Virus record (IMG/VR): IMGVR_UViG_3300008122_000001
Location: 1-64,000 of that record
Reading direction: 5' to 3' (one strand)
Length of the DNA stretch: 64,000 nt
DNA from: a virus
This document shows positions 36,874-45,544 of this stretch, piece after piece; the stretch's first letter is position 1, and each line of letters opens with the position of its first letter. The position numbers and the translations under genes are program-made. Below the pieces are notes generated by a model. The model saw only the letters and a program-made list of their open reading frames with translations, was not told the origin of the DNA and did not search any database.

Positions 36874-37290
36874 TTAGATTAGAACCATCAAGTTTATACC
36901 CTCTCTATCGTATGTTACTATTATTTGTATTTCTTCAGCTAATGTACTTATATATGTATATATTTTTATAGTGTTGCCCATAACTACAGAGAGTATCTCT
37001 AATTCATTGTTATTTAAAAAGTTATCGTAAGTTAATGAGTATCTAAATCGAGTTACCATATCTTCTGCTAATCTTTCATCAATCCCTCTCCCTATGAAGT
37101 CTTCTAAACTTGCTCCATAGTTAGGATTAAGATTAAAATCATTTAAATTTGTTTTAAATCTTTCTATTACTGTATGTTTTAATATTTCTTTACTAGATCT
37201 AGTCATATAAATATCATTACCTACAATTTCAAAATCACCATAGTTAGAATCTATTTTTAAATCTGTTTTTACGTTATTCCAATAACTCAT
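36874..37290 (-). CDS. gp25-like baseplate wedge protein (138 aa)
   Basis: The protein matches the T4 gp25 / GPW family in size and order. MYMTRSSKEILKHTVI-like segments are followed by IERFKTNLNDFNLNPNYGASL, then EDFIGRGIDERL and a C-terminal beta hairpin with IQIIVTYDREGINLMV. The family motif RxxTxxGxxxxxPxxGxxL is echoed here. Start ATG at 37290 with GAGGAAATT upstream; an in-frame TTG at 37317 would give a longer but poorer start. gp25-type proteins bind the sheath end and start its polymerisation. Confidence 0.75.
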   Translation of the reverse strand: MSYWNNVKTDLKIDSNYGDFEIVGNDIYMTRSSKEILKHTVIERFKTNLNDFNLNPNYGASLEDFIGRGIDERLAEDMVTRFRYSLTYDNFLNNNELEILSVVMGNTIKIYTYISTLAEEIQIIVTYDREGINLMVLI

Positions 37291-37297
37291 AATTTCC

Positions 37298-37585
37298 TCA
37301 TAAAATAGATAAAGCAACAGTTGCTATTTTACTCATAGTGCTTATATTACCTATAGGTAAATCTATCATTAAAACTGGCATAGGTGTTACCATACTAGAA
37401 GGTATACCTGTTGATAACATAGGATTAAATCTAAATATACCACCAACCTTAATATTTTCTATTGAACTACTAAAAGAAGTAGGACCATGTATAAAATTAC
37501 CTGCATCATTAGTAGTTGTTATTGAATTAGGTCCAGATGCTATTTGACTATACCAACTAGTATATCGTTTGTAGGTATTATATTT
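37298..37585 (-). CDS. Open frame without a usable start: possible frameshift extension of the spike gene
   Basis: The gap between 36874-37290 and 37540-38223 is fully open in one minus-strand frame from 37585 to a TGA at 37298. It reads SQIASGPNSITTTNDAGNF, then GPTSFSSSIENIKVGG and IPSSMVTPMPVLMIDLP. The text looks protein-like, but no ATG, GTG or TTG occurs before an internal ATG 120 bases from the end. Joining it to the upstream gene by a -1 shift between 37540 and 37585 gives a 308-aa protein. The sequence is consistent with a spike C-terminal part. It may also be a single-base deletion or error. Confidence 0.45.
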   Translation of the reverse strand, partial: KYNTYKRYTSWYSQIASGPNSITTTNDAGNFIHGPTSFSSSIENIKVGGIFRFNPMLSTGIPSSMVTPMPVLMIDLPIGNISTMSKIATVALSIL

Positions 37586-38223
37586 TCATCTTTAGAAAGC
37601 CCTGCTGTATCTTTAAACCATAAAGCTTCACCTTCAAAAGTATTTATTTTACTAGTCATAGCTTCTACATATTTAAAGTCACTTAGAGCTTGTATATCTT
37701 CATCAGTATACCCTTCATCTTTAAAATACTTCTTACCTATATCTGAAAATAAATCTGTAGTTTGACCAGCTATAGCCGTCCTAACTTTTCTAATAAGATT
37801 AGCTGGTATAATTGAAATAGTAGGTAATCCTAAATTTACTTCGGCAAATACAGCAACATTGTTTTTAACAACAACCTTAGCAGTTTTACCTATATACCTT
37901 GATAATTTATTATTAGAAGCATCTATGTTAGTAAGAACAGCTACTTCAGGGACTGTCATATCTTCATTTGGAATACCATCAGAGCCATTAAATAAACTGT
38001 CTCCATGATCTACTAAATCCCCTGATGGGGAAAAAGTAGATCCTTCATTTTTTCTAATAACTGCAAATACAGAATCATTAAGAATATATAAACTTTCTAT
38101 TGTACCTTCTAATATCAGTAAACTAGAATCATTAGCTCTAGTAACAAAATCTGTAGCATCAATACTAGGAGTATTTATTGCTTTAGTAATTCCATTTAAT
38201 ACGTTATTAATTTTATATGTCAT
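37540..38223 (-). CDS. Hub-associated spike/OB-type protein (227 aa)
   Basis: Located between the hub and the gp25-like wedge gene, where T4 gp5/gpV-like spike proteins usually sit. The N-terminal 120 residues are beta-rich with FVTRANDSSLLILEGTIES and SRYIGKTAKVVVKNNVAVFA, compatible with an OB-fold; the rest includes a helix ALSDFKYVEAMTSKI. The ATG at 38223 overlaps the hub gene's stop; a TTG at 38238 would extend it by five codons. The frame ends with TAG at 37540, directly before an open reading frame that looks like its continuation. Assignment as spike is by position and beta content. Confidence 0.5.
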   Translation of the reverse strand: MTYKINNVLNGITKAINTPSIDATDFVTRANDSSLLILEGTIESLYILNDSVFAVIRKNEGSTFSPSGDLVDHGDSLFNGSDGIPNEDMTVPEVAVLTNIDASNNKLSRYIGKTAKVVVKNNVAVFAEVNLGLPTISIIPANLIRKVRTAIAGQTTDLFSDIGKKYFKDEGYTDEDIQALSDFKYVEAMTSKINTFEGEALWFKDTAGLSKDENIIPTNDILVGIVK

Positions 38224-41200
38224 TAGTATAACTTCCAACTGAACTTGTATTTATCTTTTGAATTAATTGTTGTTTCATAACTTCTTCGTCAGATAAATAT
38301 GAAGCCATTTTTTTCTTATTATCAGCAGCTAATTGTTTATTGTTTGTTACTTTATTATCCGCAACTACAATTTTATTACCATCTGAATCTGTTTGATATA
38401 ATGGCGCACTTGTTCTTTGTTTGGAATTAGATGCAATACCACTAATAAGTGAGATATAAAACGGTCTATCTCCTGATAAATTAGTTACATCACTATTACC
38501 TACTAAGATACTTGCAGCCTTTTGTACTTCTTTAATTGTTTTACCAGCTTCTAATTTCTGAGAATCCAACCAAGAATTTCTTGTAACACCAGCCATACCA
38601 CCTACATAAGGTTTTCCATGTCTTACTATAGGGAAGTAAAGTAATGGTTGTCTCATTAATTGATTCTCTTCTACTTTAGCCATACCGTATTGAATAGCAG
38701 CAAATAAAATAATATCTAATGCAATTGTTAACGGATTTGATAATGTAACTGCTAACATAGAACTATAAAGAACACGACCTGTAACTTTAGCTGCTTCTAT
38801 AGTTGCTTTAGTTCCTAAACCTAATATTGGTTTAGTTGCTTTCCACACTAACCCTGATTTTCTATTTGTTCGTATCTCATTTACTTTTTCCATAAACTTA
38901 CTACTAGCTATAATAGCTTTTGGTTGACTGATAATACCACGAACATCTAAAGAACTCTTATTAACCCACATAGAAGCCTTACCAGCTTGTGTTTTAGCTA
39001 ATTGAGTGATCTTAGATCTAGTTCTTTCCCATAACCAAAGATCAGTTCTATTAACAAATATTCTATAGAAGTTTTTACTAAATCCAACAGCACCAGATGA
39101 ATATTGAACTCCAGCAAATTTAAGTATAGAGTTTTTACCACTCATGCCTATAGTGTTTGCAAGTGAGTTTACTAAATAAGCAGACAAACCAACTGTGGCT
39201 GCATAAATAGCTGCAACTTCTTTCTCAGTAGGGTTTGAATTAACCTTATCCATTTCTAATTCAGCTTGTCTTAGAATAGTTAAATAATCTGAAACCATAT
39301 TAAAGTCTTCACTAGAAAAGTTAGAACCAACTACAGTTTTCATTTTAGATGTTACAATTTTACATGCACAAATTAAATTTAACCATAAAGAAGAATACAT
39401 AAAATTAGCTGCTTCTACATACTGACCCGGTACTATCTCAGTTACAAAACCTACCTTCTCATTGAAATGATGGTAACATTCTCTAACCAATACTAGTCCA
39501 TGCATTCTCATATCAGAATCATCTAAGAATACATAATCACCAGCTTTTAACGTTGGATTACCTACTATTAGTATTTTTCCTTGATACATTTTTTCAGCTT
39601 CTTTTTTAAGTTCCTCTGTTCCATAAAGGAATGCAGAGTATTTACTTAAACAACCACTTAATGTTAATTCTTTAGCTCTAATATCAAAAGGATATAAATT
39701 ATCATCAGCTTTAGCATCATATACTTCTAAATCCCAAGGCTTACCACCTAATGCATCACTTCTATCTTCATAATAATTAACTCTAACTTTAGTTGAATAT
39801 GTTGAATTCAATCTTAAACCATTATTAATTAAATTATTATTAGAAGTAACTAAATGGATATTTGAGACTGGAGCCATTCTCTCTCTACGTCTATTATAAT
39901 ACGTAGCTAAATCAAAACCAATACCAGTGTCTTTTTGATCCGCAGCAGATATTTGTAAAGCTTTAGTTAAATCTTTTTTGAAGTACATTTGTTCTTTTAT
40001 TCCGTAGAATAAAGTCATACGATCTTCATATAACATAGGCTTACAAATAGTGTTAGGGTGTCTATATTCCATTTGTTTCATACATTGCCAAGGTGTCATT
40101 TTATAGACTGCAAAAGGATATCCTCCAGCATGGTTAGAGAACCAACTAGCAATATTAGTAATCCAACCACTATAGTTAGAATACTCATCATCTATTTTTT
40201 CAATTTCAGGAGCAAATACGTTCATAAACAATCTACTCTTATATGAAGCTTTTGTAAAATCAACAAACCAATTATAAGAGAAACTGAAACGACCAGGAGC
40301 TAAAGATCTATCTTCTGGGTCTGTACTGTTTCTAAATTTATCTGATACAAACCCACTATTATAACCAAAGTGTTCTATAGTCTCATTAACTAAAGCTTCA
40401 CCAATAACAGAAGCAGTACTTATATTATCATTTTGATCATTCATGAAAGTAGGTTTTTCAGTTGCTAATAGATCACTAAGTAACTCTTTACCATACCCTT
40501 CTAAAATTAAATTAAGATTTTGATTACTAGTTTCTAAATCTACAATAGATCCATTAAATACTATTTCTAGTTCATTAGGGTCATTACCGTAACCTAATCT
40601 TACTTGTATTTTGTTACCAGGTTTTAATTGTATTCTATTGTTTTTAAACTGTATTTCTTCAGATAAACCAATAGCATTTACATTAACACCTTGCATTTTA
40701 GAAATACCTGCAAACCCATCAGTATTTAAGAAGGAAGGATCAGCAATAGAAATAACGGCTGTATCTATAGGGTTAGAATCATTATTACAACTCATTCCAA
40801 AAGACTTAACACCTTTTATTTCATAATAAAGAATATCACCTTTTAAAGTATCTAACCAAAACTTATCGTTTTCATTACCTATAGTCATATAAACTTTGAT
40901 AGACGGTAAAGATGCTTTTAGACCTACATTAGTGTTTTTATAAATGTTTTCAAAAATAGCATCAGCTAATTTATCTTCATTAAATACTGTATTTTCATCA
41001 GTAACACCTTTACGAGTTCTTTCTAAAGAAGGTAATTCATCTGAAACAACTCTATTAGATATATTTGCCATTTGACTTGGATTGTCACCAGGTTTATATA
41101 GTGCTAATTCTTTAGTTCCAAATGGATTAACTGGAGTACCATTATATCTTACTTCATAGTGTAAATGAGCACCAGTACTTCTACCAGTATTACCTACTTC

Positions 41201-44200
41201 ACCTATTTTTTGACCTTGAATAACACTAGCACCATTAGCTACAGATGCAGCTCTTAAGTGTGCATATAAAGATAAGAAACCATTTCCATGATCTATTTTT
41301 ACATGTAATCCATAACCAGAACTTCCTGAATTTATTACAGTAGCTTTACCTGAAGCAGCAGCTATTACTGTTCCACCTTGAACTTTATAAGTAGCTAAAT
41401 CTATACCAGTATGTCTGTAACTCTTACCTTTAGCATTTGTTCTTGCTTCACCAAAAGGTGCAGATATTCTGTACTTAACTTCTGTACCTAAAGGTATGAA
41501 ATTATTTAAAGCATTTGCATTTGCTTTTTTAGCATACTCAAAATCTTTTTCAGTAAACTTTTGATAGTTAACATTATTCTTTAAATTGTTTAAAGTATTA
41601 TTACTTAACTTAGTTAAATCTACTCTGTTTTCACTTCTCGGTTTAGTAAGTACACCGTCAGGGTAAGACCATAATCCTTTTTGATTTTGTTTAGCTTGAC
41701 TCTCTGCTTTTGTGTATTCACCTGTAACTGTAAACCCTTCAGGTACAAAACCAAAACCATTTCTTAACATTGTTAATGAAACATTAGTACCATCAGCTAA
41801 TTTAACTAAACCAACATTACGATCATACGTAGGTCCACCTAATTGTACTGTAACATTTTTACCATTAACTAAAGCTGTTAATGCATCTTTAGCATTTTTA
41901 CCAAATATCTCAAGATCTTCAAGACTAACACTTTCAGGTGTATCTAAACCATACAAACGTACTTTATGAGTTTTATTAGTCTTAGTGTCTCTTACAACTA
42001 TTGTATCACCATCTGTTATACTTATTACTACTCCTTTAATAGTTTTAGAACTTGTAGTATTAGATGTATTTTTATCTTCTTTAGATTTAGATGCTTCTTG
42101 ATATGCTTTATTAGCAGAATCAATAGCTTCTTGTTGTTTCTTAAATGGTATAAAAGCTTTAGTACCACTATTAGTTAATTTTTTATTCTGTTCAGATAAG
42201 TTATCAAGTAGTTTGTCTGCTTGGCTTTTAACAGTATCTGATGCATTAATTTTATTATAACTTGGTACATTATCAATAGACATAGCTTTTGCCATATGGC
42301 TATAATAATTTCTTACTGTCTGTACATCATTACTACCTATAAATGAAGCTGATTGTGCTCTAATTAAAGATCTTACTTCTCCTGGTATACTAGTAGCTCC
42401 ATTCTCTAAAACAGCTTTAACAGCGTTTAAACCACCTCTACCGATGTTATGTTGAATGAAAGAATAAACAGGGTCAGTTACCCCTCCTTTTTGAGTTCCA
42501 CCGTATTGCTCTTTAATATGTTTTTCAATAAACATTTGAGCATTTAAATACAAATCATTCATAGATGTATTTTTAACTTGGTTTACAAAATTACTAGATG
42601 GGTTTGCAGAATAACCTACTCTACCACCATTTGAATATTCTAATTTATTATTAGAATATTGTATTAAATCTTTTACAGCTATATAGGTAAATTGGAATAA
42701 ACCTACAGCACCTGTTCCTGATTTCATATTAGTACCATTAGCACTTTCTTTTAACAGTACAGCATAAACATAAGATCTAAATCCTTCATCTTTATCTTTA
42801 CCATATTTTTTAAGAGCTTTTTCGATAGCTTGAGAAATTTGTGGACTTACTTTTTTAGCTGATGCAGTACCTCCAGTAACTTTACCCATATTAGTAGCTA
42901 ATCCAGAACCAAAACCAATTGAATCTCCATAAATTTGACTTGTATCTAAAGGTATATAATCTATCTCTTCTAGTTTTCTATAAGTTACTTGTAAGTTAGG
43001 TACTGTTGCATCTACCTTATCTGTTTCTTCTGATGGTACAGAATTTAAATTAGTTAATAAGTCTTTATTGTAGTTAGAATCTCTATACATTTTTTCATAA
43101 ACTTGATTAAATTCATTTCCATTTAAAATAGTTTTTTCTTTTATAAAGAAAAATGGATCTATTCTTGGAACAAGTAAATCAGTTAATCTATTATATGCAT
43201 TAGGTGCTAATATTTCATAATCTAAATCTTCAATATTATAACCAAAGAATACTTTTGAATATTTCTCAGTAATGTTTTCTAATACTTCTTTTACTTCTTC
43301 ATTATTAAGAGCTTTCTCATTTACAATTGCTCCCTCTTTAATACCTGAATTAATTTTACTAATAATACTTAAAGCTAAATTATTAAATCTACCTGATGAA
43401 GTATAACTTACACTTGGTAATGTTGTTCCTAAACCTTTTTGTAAATTAGATCTAGTTTTTAAAATGTACACCATAAATGGGATTAAAGAATTATGTAATT
43501 GTAAACTAGTTAAAGAAATACCTTCTTTCTTAGCTTCTTTTCTTTTCTTTTCAGCTTCTTTTATATAAGCAATATTTGATGCATTCCCACCATACTTACT
43601 ATCTAATACACCTTCTGTAGCTACATCTACATTATGATTTTCTAAATAAGGTTTGTATAATTTATATCTAGAAAGTTCTTTAGTATAAGTAGTATCTATC
43701 TTTTTGTATTTTCTAATTATATTACTTCCAGGTTTTAAATCTGAAGAATTATCAATAGCACTTGTTATAGCTTCATATTGAGGATAACCATTCATAGTCA
43801 TCTCTGACATAGCTTCTTTACTTAATTCTATTATAGCTTTATAAATAGTTAGTATATGTATGTTTGTTAAGTTATTATTAGAATCTCTACTATTTAAAAT
43901 ATTAGCTAAAGATTGTGGCATACCGATAAGCCATTGAATAATTATATCGATAATTTTTTCTTGGCTCTTATCTAAACTATTAGCACCACTAGCTTCTACT
44001 CTACCTTGCTCAACAAATTCAGTTAAATCACTTTCATTAAATGAATATTGTATATTTTCTAATCCTTGAGAATTAGCACTAGCTGATACGACAGATTGTG
44101 ATGGTAAAAATGCTTCACAATCAAATAAGAAAGTGGCAAGAGATTGTATTTTAATATAGTTATATGTTTCAGCTTCTGGTATTGCAATTCTATTATAATC

Positions 44201-45523
44201 TAGAACATTTAGTACTTGCTTAATAAAAACATTTACTGGTGGTTCATTAGTTTTATAAATATCATAATTAACAGAAGACATAGTTACATTAACGTTAACA
44301 GGGTACTTACCTAAGTATTGAACTATAGGATGTTTATAAGAACCAATTTGATGTGTTACTAATCTATTCTTTCTTCTTATTTCAATTTTATTTACACCTA
44401 AAGCTAAAGACTGAATATCAGTACCTACCCAATCAATGAAAACATCTTTTGATCCCATAGGCATAGTTGATTTTGCTTTATCTTTATTAGTGTTAGATTG
44501 TTTAATTTGATCTTTATATTCTTGTGCTACTTCTATAAATGGGTTTACAATTTCATTACTTTCAGATTTATCTTTTGGTTTTTCTTCTTTTTTAGAAGTT
44601 TTAATTTCACCTTGTTTAATTCTATCTTCTGAATTAATAGTTTGAATCTTTTCAGTATTTACAAATTCAGGTCCATCGAAACTAAAATCTTGTTGAGATA
44701 AAGTAGCTAATAAGTTTTCAAATGTACCTTCATCATATTTAGATATATCTGTAACAGTTATTACTTTAGTACCTTTACCTACATATCTACCATCTTCTAC
44801 ATTTTCAATACCTTCACTAATTACACTCATAGTAGGAGCTAAAATTTTAACTCCCATCATAGGGTGTGCAGATTTAGTATTAGTAATTGTATAATCTAAC
44901 AAACTAGATTCAGTAAGATTTTCAAGAACTTTTTTAACTCTTGGATTCATATATTGTTTCCAAACTTCTGAATCTCTTAATGAGTTAACAACTACTGCTC
45001 CAGTATCATCTTCATAAGGCATACCTTGACTATTTAAAGCTACATTTAAATTAGATCTAAATTCAAAATCTTGAATCAATGGAGTATGGTTATAGTATTG
45101 TAAAACAACTTCTAAGAAAACCATATTAGATGCAGCTGCATCTTGAACAAGAGCTATTTCATCTACAGCAAATATCATATAGTCTGTAACAGACATATTA
45201 GTTGGAGAGATATAAGCTTTTATTCTATTATTTTTTATAAAACAAAAAGGGTAAGCATTTAATTCTGAAACTAGCTTAATACAGTTATATGTATTATTTA
45301 AACCTGTCTTATCTTCTTCTGTTAAATATGTAATCTGAAAAGGTATATTAAGAACTACTTTTGTTGCAGAATATTTTGAACGATAACAAAAGACAGCTTT
45401 AGATCTTAAATAACTGTCTTCCATAACCCAGTTGTCATCCATTACTTGAATATCAGACGGATTTATTTCCATTTCTATATCATTTATTATAAAAACTTCT
45501 TGTTGTTTATTATTAGCAACCAT
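38213..45523 (-). CDS. Multi-enzyme baseplate hub: SLT, SNase, M23 and gp27/gpD-like domains (2436 aa)
   Basis: Domains, by residue: about 1-170 and 350-520 hold two beta-rich baseplate-like segments. An SLT-type lytic transglycosylase lies at 895-1080, with LLKESANG around the catalytic E926 and GLFQFT. A staphylococcal-nuclease-like domain lies at 1159-1290, with ITDGDTIVV, RLYGLDTPE (R1188, E1196) and YDRNVG (R1235). An M23 metallopeptidase lies at 1345-1475, with HTGID (H1371, D1375) and HLHYE (H1453, H1455). At about 1534-2037 is a gp27/late-control-D-like hub (KASLPSIKVYMTIG, RIQLKPGNKIQVRLGYG). The C-terminal 400 residues include hydrophobic stretches. It should sit at the tail tip, cut peptidoglycan and attach the spike. 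All catalytic residues named are present. Confidence 0.85.
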   Translation of the reverse strand: MVANNKQQEVFIINDIEMEINPSDIQVMDDNWVMEDSYLRSKAVFCYRSKYSATKVVLNIPFQITYLTEEDKTGLNNTYNCIKLVSELNAYPFCFIKNNRIKAYISPTNMSVTDYMIFAVDEIALVQDAAASNMVFLEVVLQYYNHTPLIQDFEFRSNLNVALNSQGMPYEDDTGAVVVNSLRDSEVWKQYMNPRVKKVLENLTESSLLDYTITNTKSAHPMMGVKILAPTMSVISEGIENVEDGRYVGKGTKVITVTDISKYDEGTFENLLATLSQQDFSFDGPEFVNTEKIQTINSEDRIKQGEIKTSKKEEKPKDKSESNEIVNPFIEVAQEYKDQIKQSNTNKDKAKSTMPMGSKDVFIDWVGTDIQSLALGVNKIEIRRKNRLVTHQIGSYKHPIVQYLGKYPVNVNVTMSSVNYDIYKTNEPPVNVFIKQVLNVLDYNRIAIPEAETYNYIKIQSLATFLFDCEAFLPSQSVVSASANSQGLENIQYSFNESDLTEFVEQGRVEASGANSLDKSQEKIIDIIIQWLIGMPQSLANILNSRDSNNNLTNIHILTIYKAIIELSKEAMSEMTMNGYPQYEAITSAIDNSSDLKPGSNIIRKYKKIDTTYTKELSRYKLYKPYLENHNVDVATEGVLDSKYGGNASNIAYIKEAEKKRKEAKKEGISLTSLQLHNSLIPFMVYILKTRSNLQKGLGTTLPSVSYTSSGRFNNLALSIISKINSGIKEGAIVNEKALNNEEVKEVLENITEKYSKVFFGYNIEDLDYEILAPNAYNRLTDLLVPRIDPFFFIKEKTILNGNEFNQVYEKMYRDSNYNKDLLTNLNSVPSEETDKVDATVPNLQVTYRKLEEIDYIPLDTSQIYGDSIGFGSGLATNMGKVTGGTASAKKVSPQISQAIEKALKKYGKDKDEGFRSYVYAVLLKESANGTNMKSGTGAVGLFQFTYIAVKDLIQYSNNKLEYSNGGRVGYSANPSSNFVNQVKNTSMNDLYLNAQMFIEKHIKEQYGGTQKGGVTDPVYSFIQHNIGRGGLNAVKAVLENGATSIPGEVRSLIRAQSASFIGSNDVQTVRNYYSHMAKAMSIDNVPSYNKINASDTVKSQADKLLDNLSEQNKKLTNSGTKAFIPFKKQQEAIDSANKAYQEASKSKEDKNTSNTTSSKTIKGVVISITDGDTIVVRDTKTNKTHKVRLYGLDTPESVSLEDLEIFGKNAKDALTALVNGKNVTVQLGGPTYDRNVGLVKLADGTNVSLTMLRNGFGFVPEGFTVTGEYTKAESQAKQNQKGLWSYPDGVLTKPRSENRVDLTKLSNNTLNNLKNNVNYQKFTEKDFEYAKKANANALNNFIPLGTEVKYRISAPFGEARTNAKGKSYRHTGIDLATYKVQGGTVIAAASGKATVINSGSSGYGLHVKIDHGNGFLSLYAHLRAASVANGASVIQGQKIGEVGNTGRSTGAHLHYEVRYNGTPVNPFGTKELALYKPGDNPSQMANISNRVVSDELPSLERTRKGVTDENTVFNEDKLADAIFENIYKNTNVGLKASLPSIKVYMTIGNENDKFWLDTLKGDILYYEIKGVKSFGMSCNNDSNPIDTAVISIADPSFLNTDGFAGISKMQGVNVNAIGLSEEIQFKNNRIQLKPGNKIQVRLGYGNDPNELEIVFNGSIVDLETSNQNLNLILEGYGKELLSDLLATEKPTFMNDQNDNISTASVIGEALVNETIEHFGYNSGFVSDKFRNSTDPEDRSLAPGRFSFSYNWFVDFTKASYKSRLFMNVFAPEIEKIDDEYSNYSGWITNIASWFSNHAGGYPFAVYKMTPWQCMKQMEYRHPNTICKPMLYEDRMTLFYGIKEQMYFKKDLTKALQISAADQKDTGIGFDLATYYNRRRERMAPVSNIHLVTSNNNLINNGLRLNSTYSTKVRVNYYEDRSDALGGKPWDLEVYDAKADDNLYPFDIRAKELTLSGCLSKYSAFLYGTEELKKEAEKMYQGKILIVGNPTLKAGDYVFLDDSDMRMHGLVLVRECYHHFNEKVGFVTEIVPGQYVEAANFMYSSLWLNLICACKIVTSKMKTVVGSNFSSEDFNMVSDYLTILRQAELEMDKVNSNPTEKEVAAIYAATVGLSAYLVNSLANTIGMSGKNSILKFAGVQYSSGAVGFSKNFYRIFVNRTDLWLWERTRSKITQLAKTQAGKASMWVNKSSLDVRGIISQPKAIIASSKFMEKVNEIRTNRKSGLVWKATKPILGLGTKATIEAAKVTGRVLYSSMLAVTLSNPLTIALDIILFAAIQYGMAKVEENQLMRQPLLYFPIVRHGKPYVGGMAGVTRNSWLDSQKLEAGKTIKEVQKAASILVGNSDVTNLSGDRPFYISLISGIASNSKQRTSAPLYQTDSDGNKIVVADNKVTNNKQLAADNKKKMASYLSDEEVMKQQLIQKINTSSVGSYTNDI

Positions 45524-45544
45524 ATTCTTAATATACCTATATAA

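Noticed and set aside
37338-37547. Plus-strand ORF in the gap after the spike gene
   Set aside because: It is antisense to the open minus frame 37298-37585, has no RBS and opposes the direction of every gene nearby.
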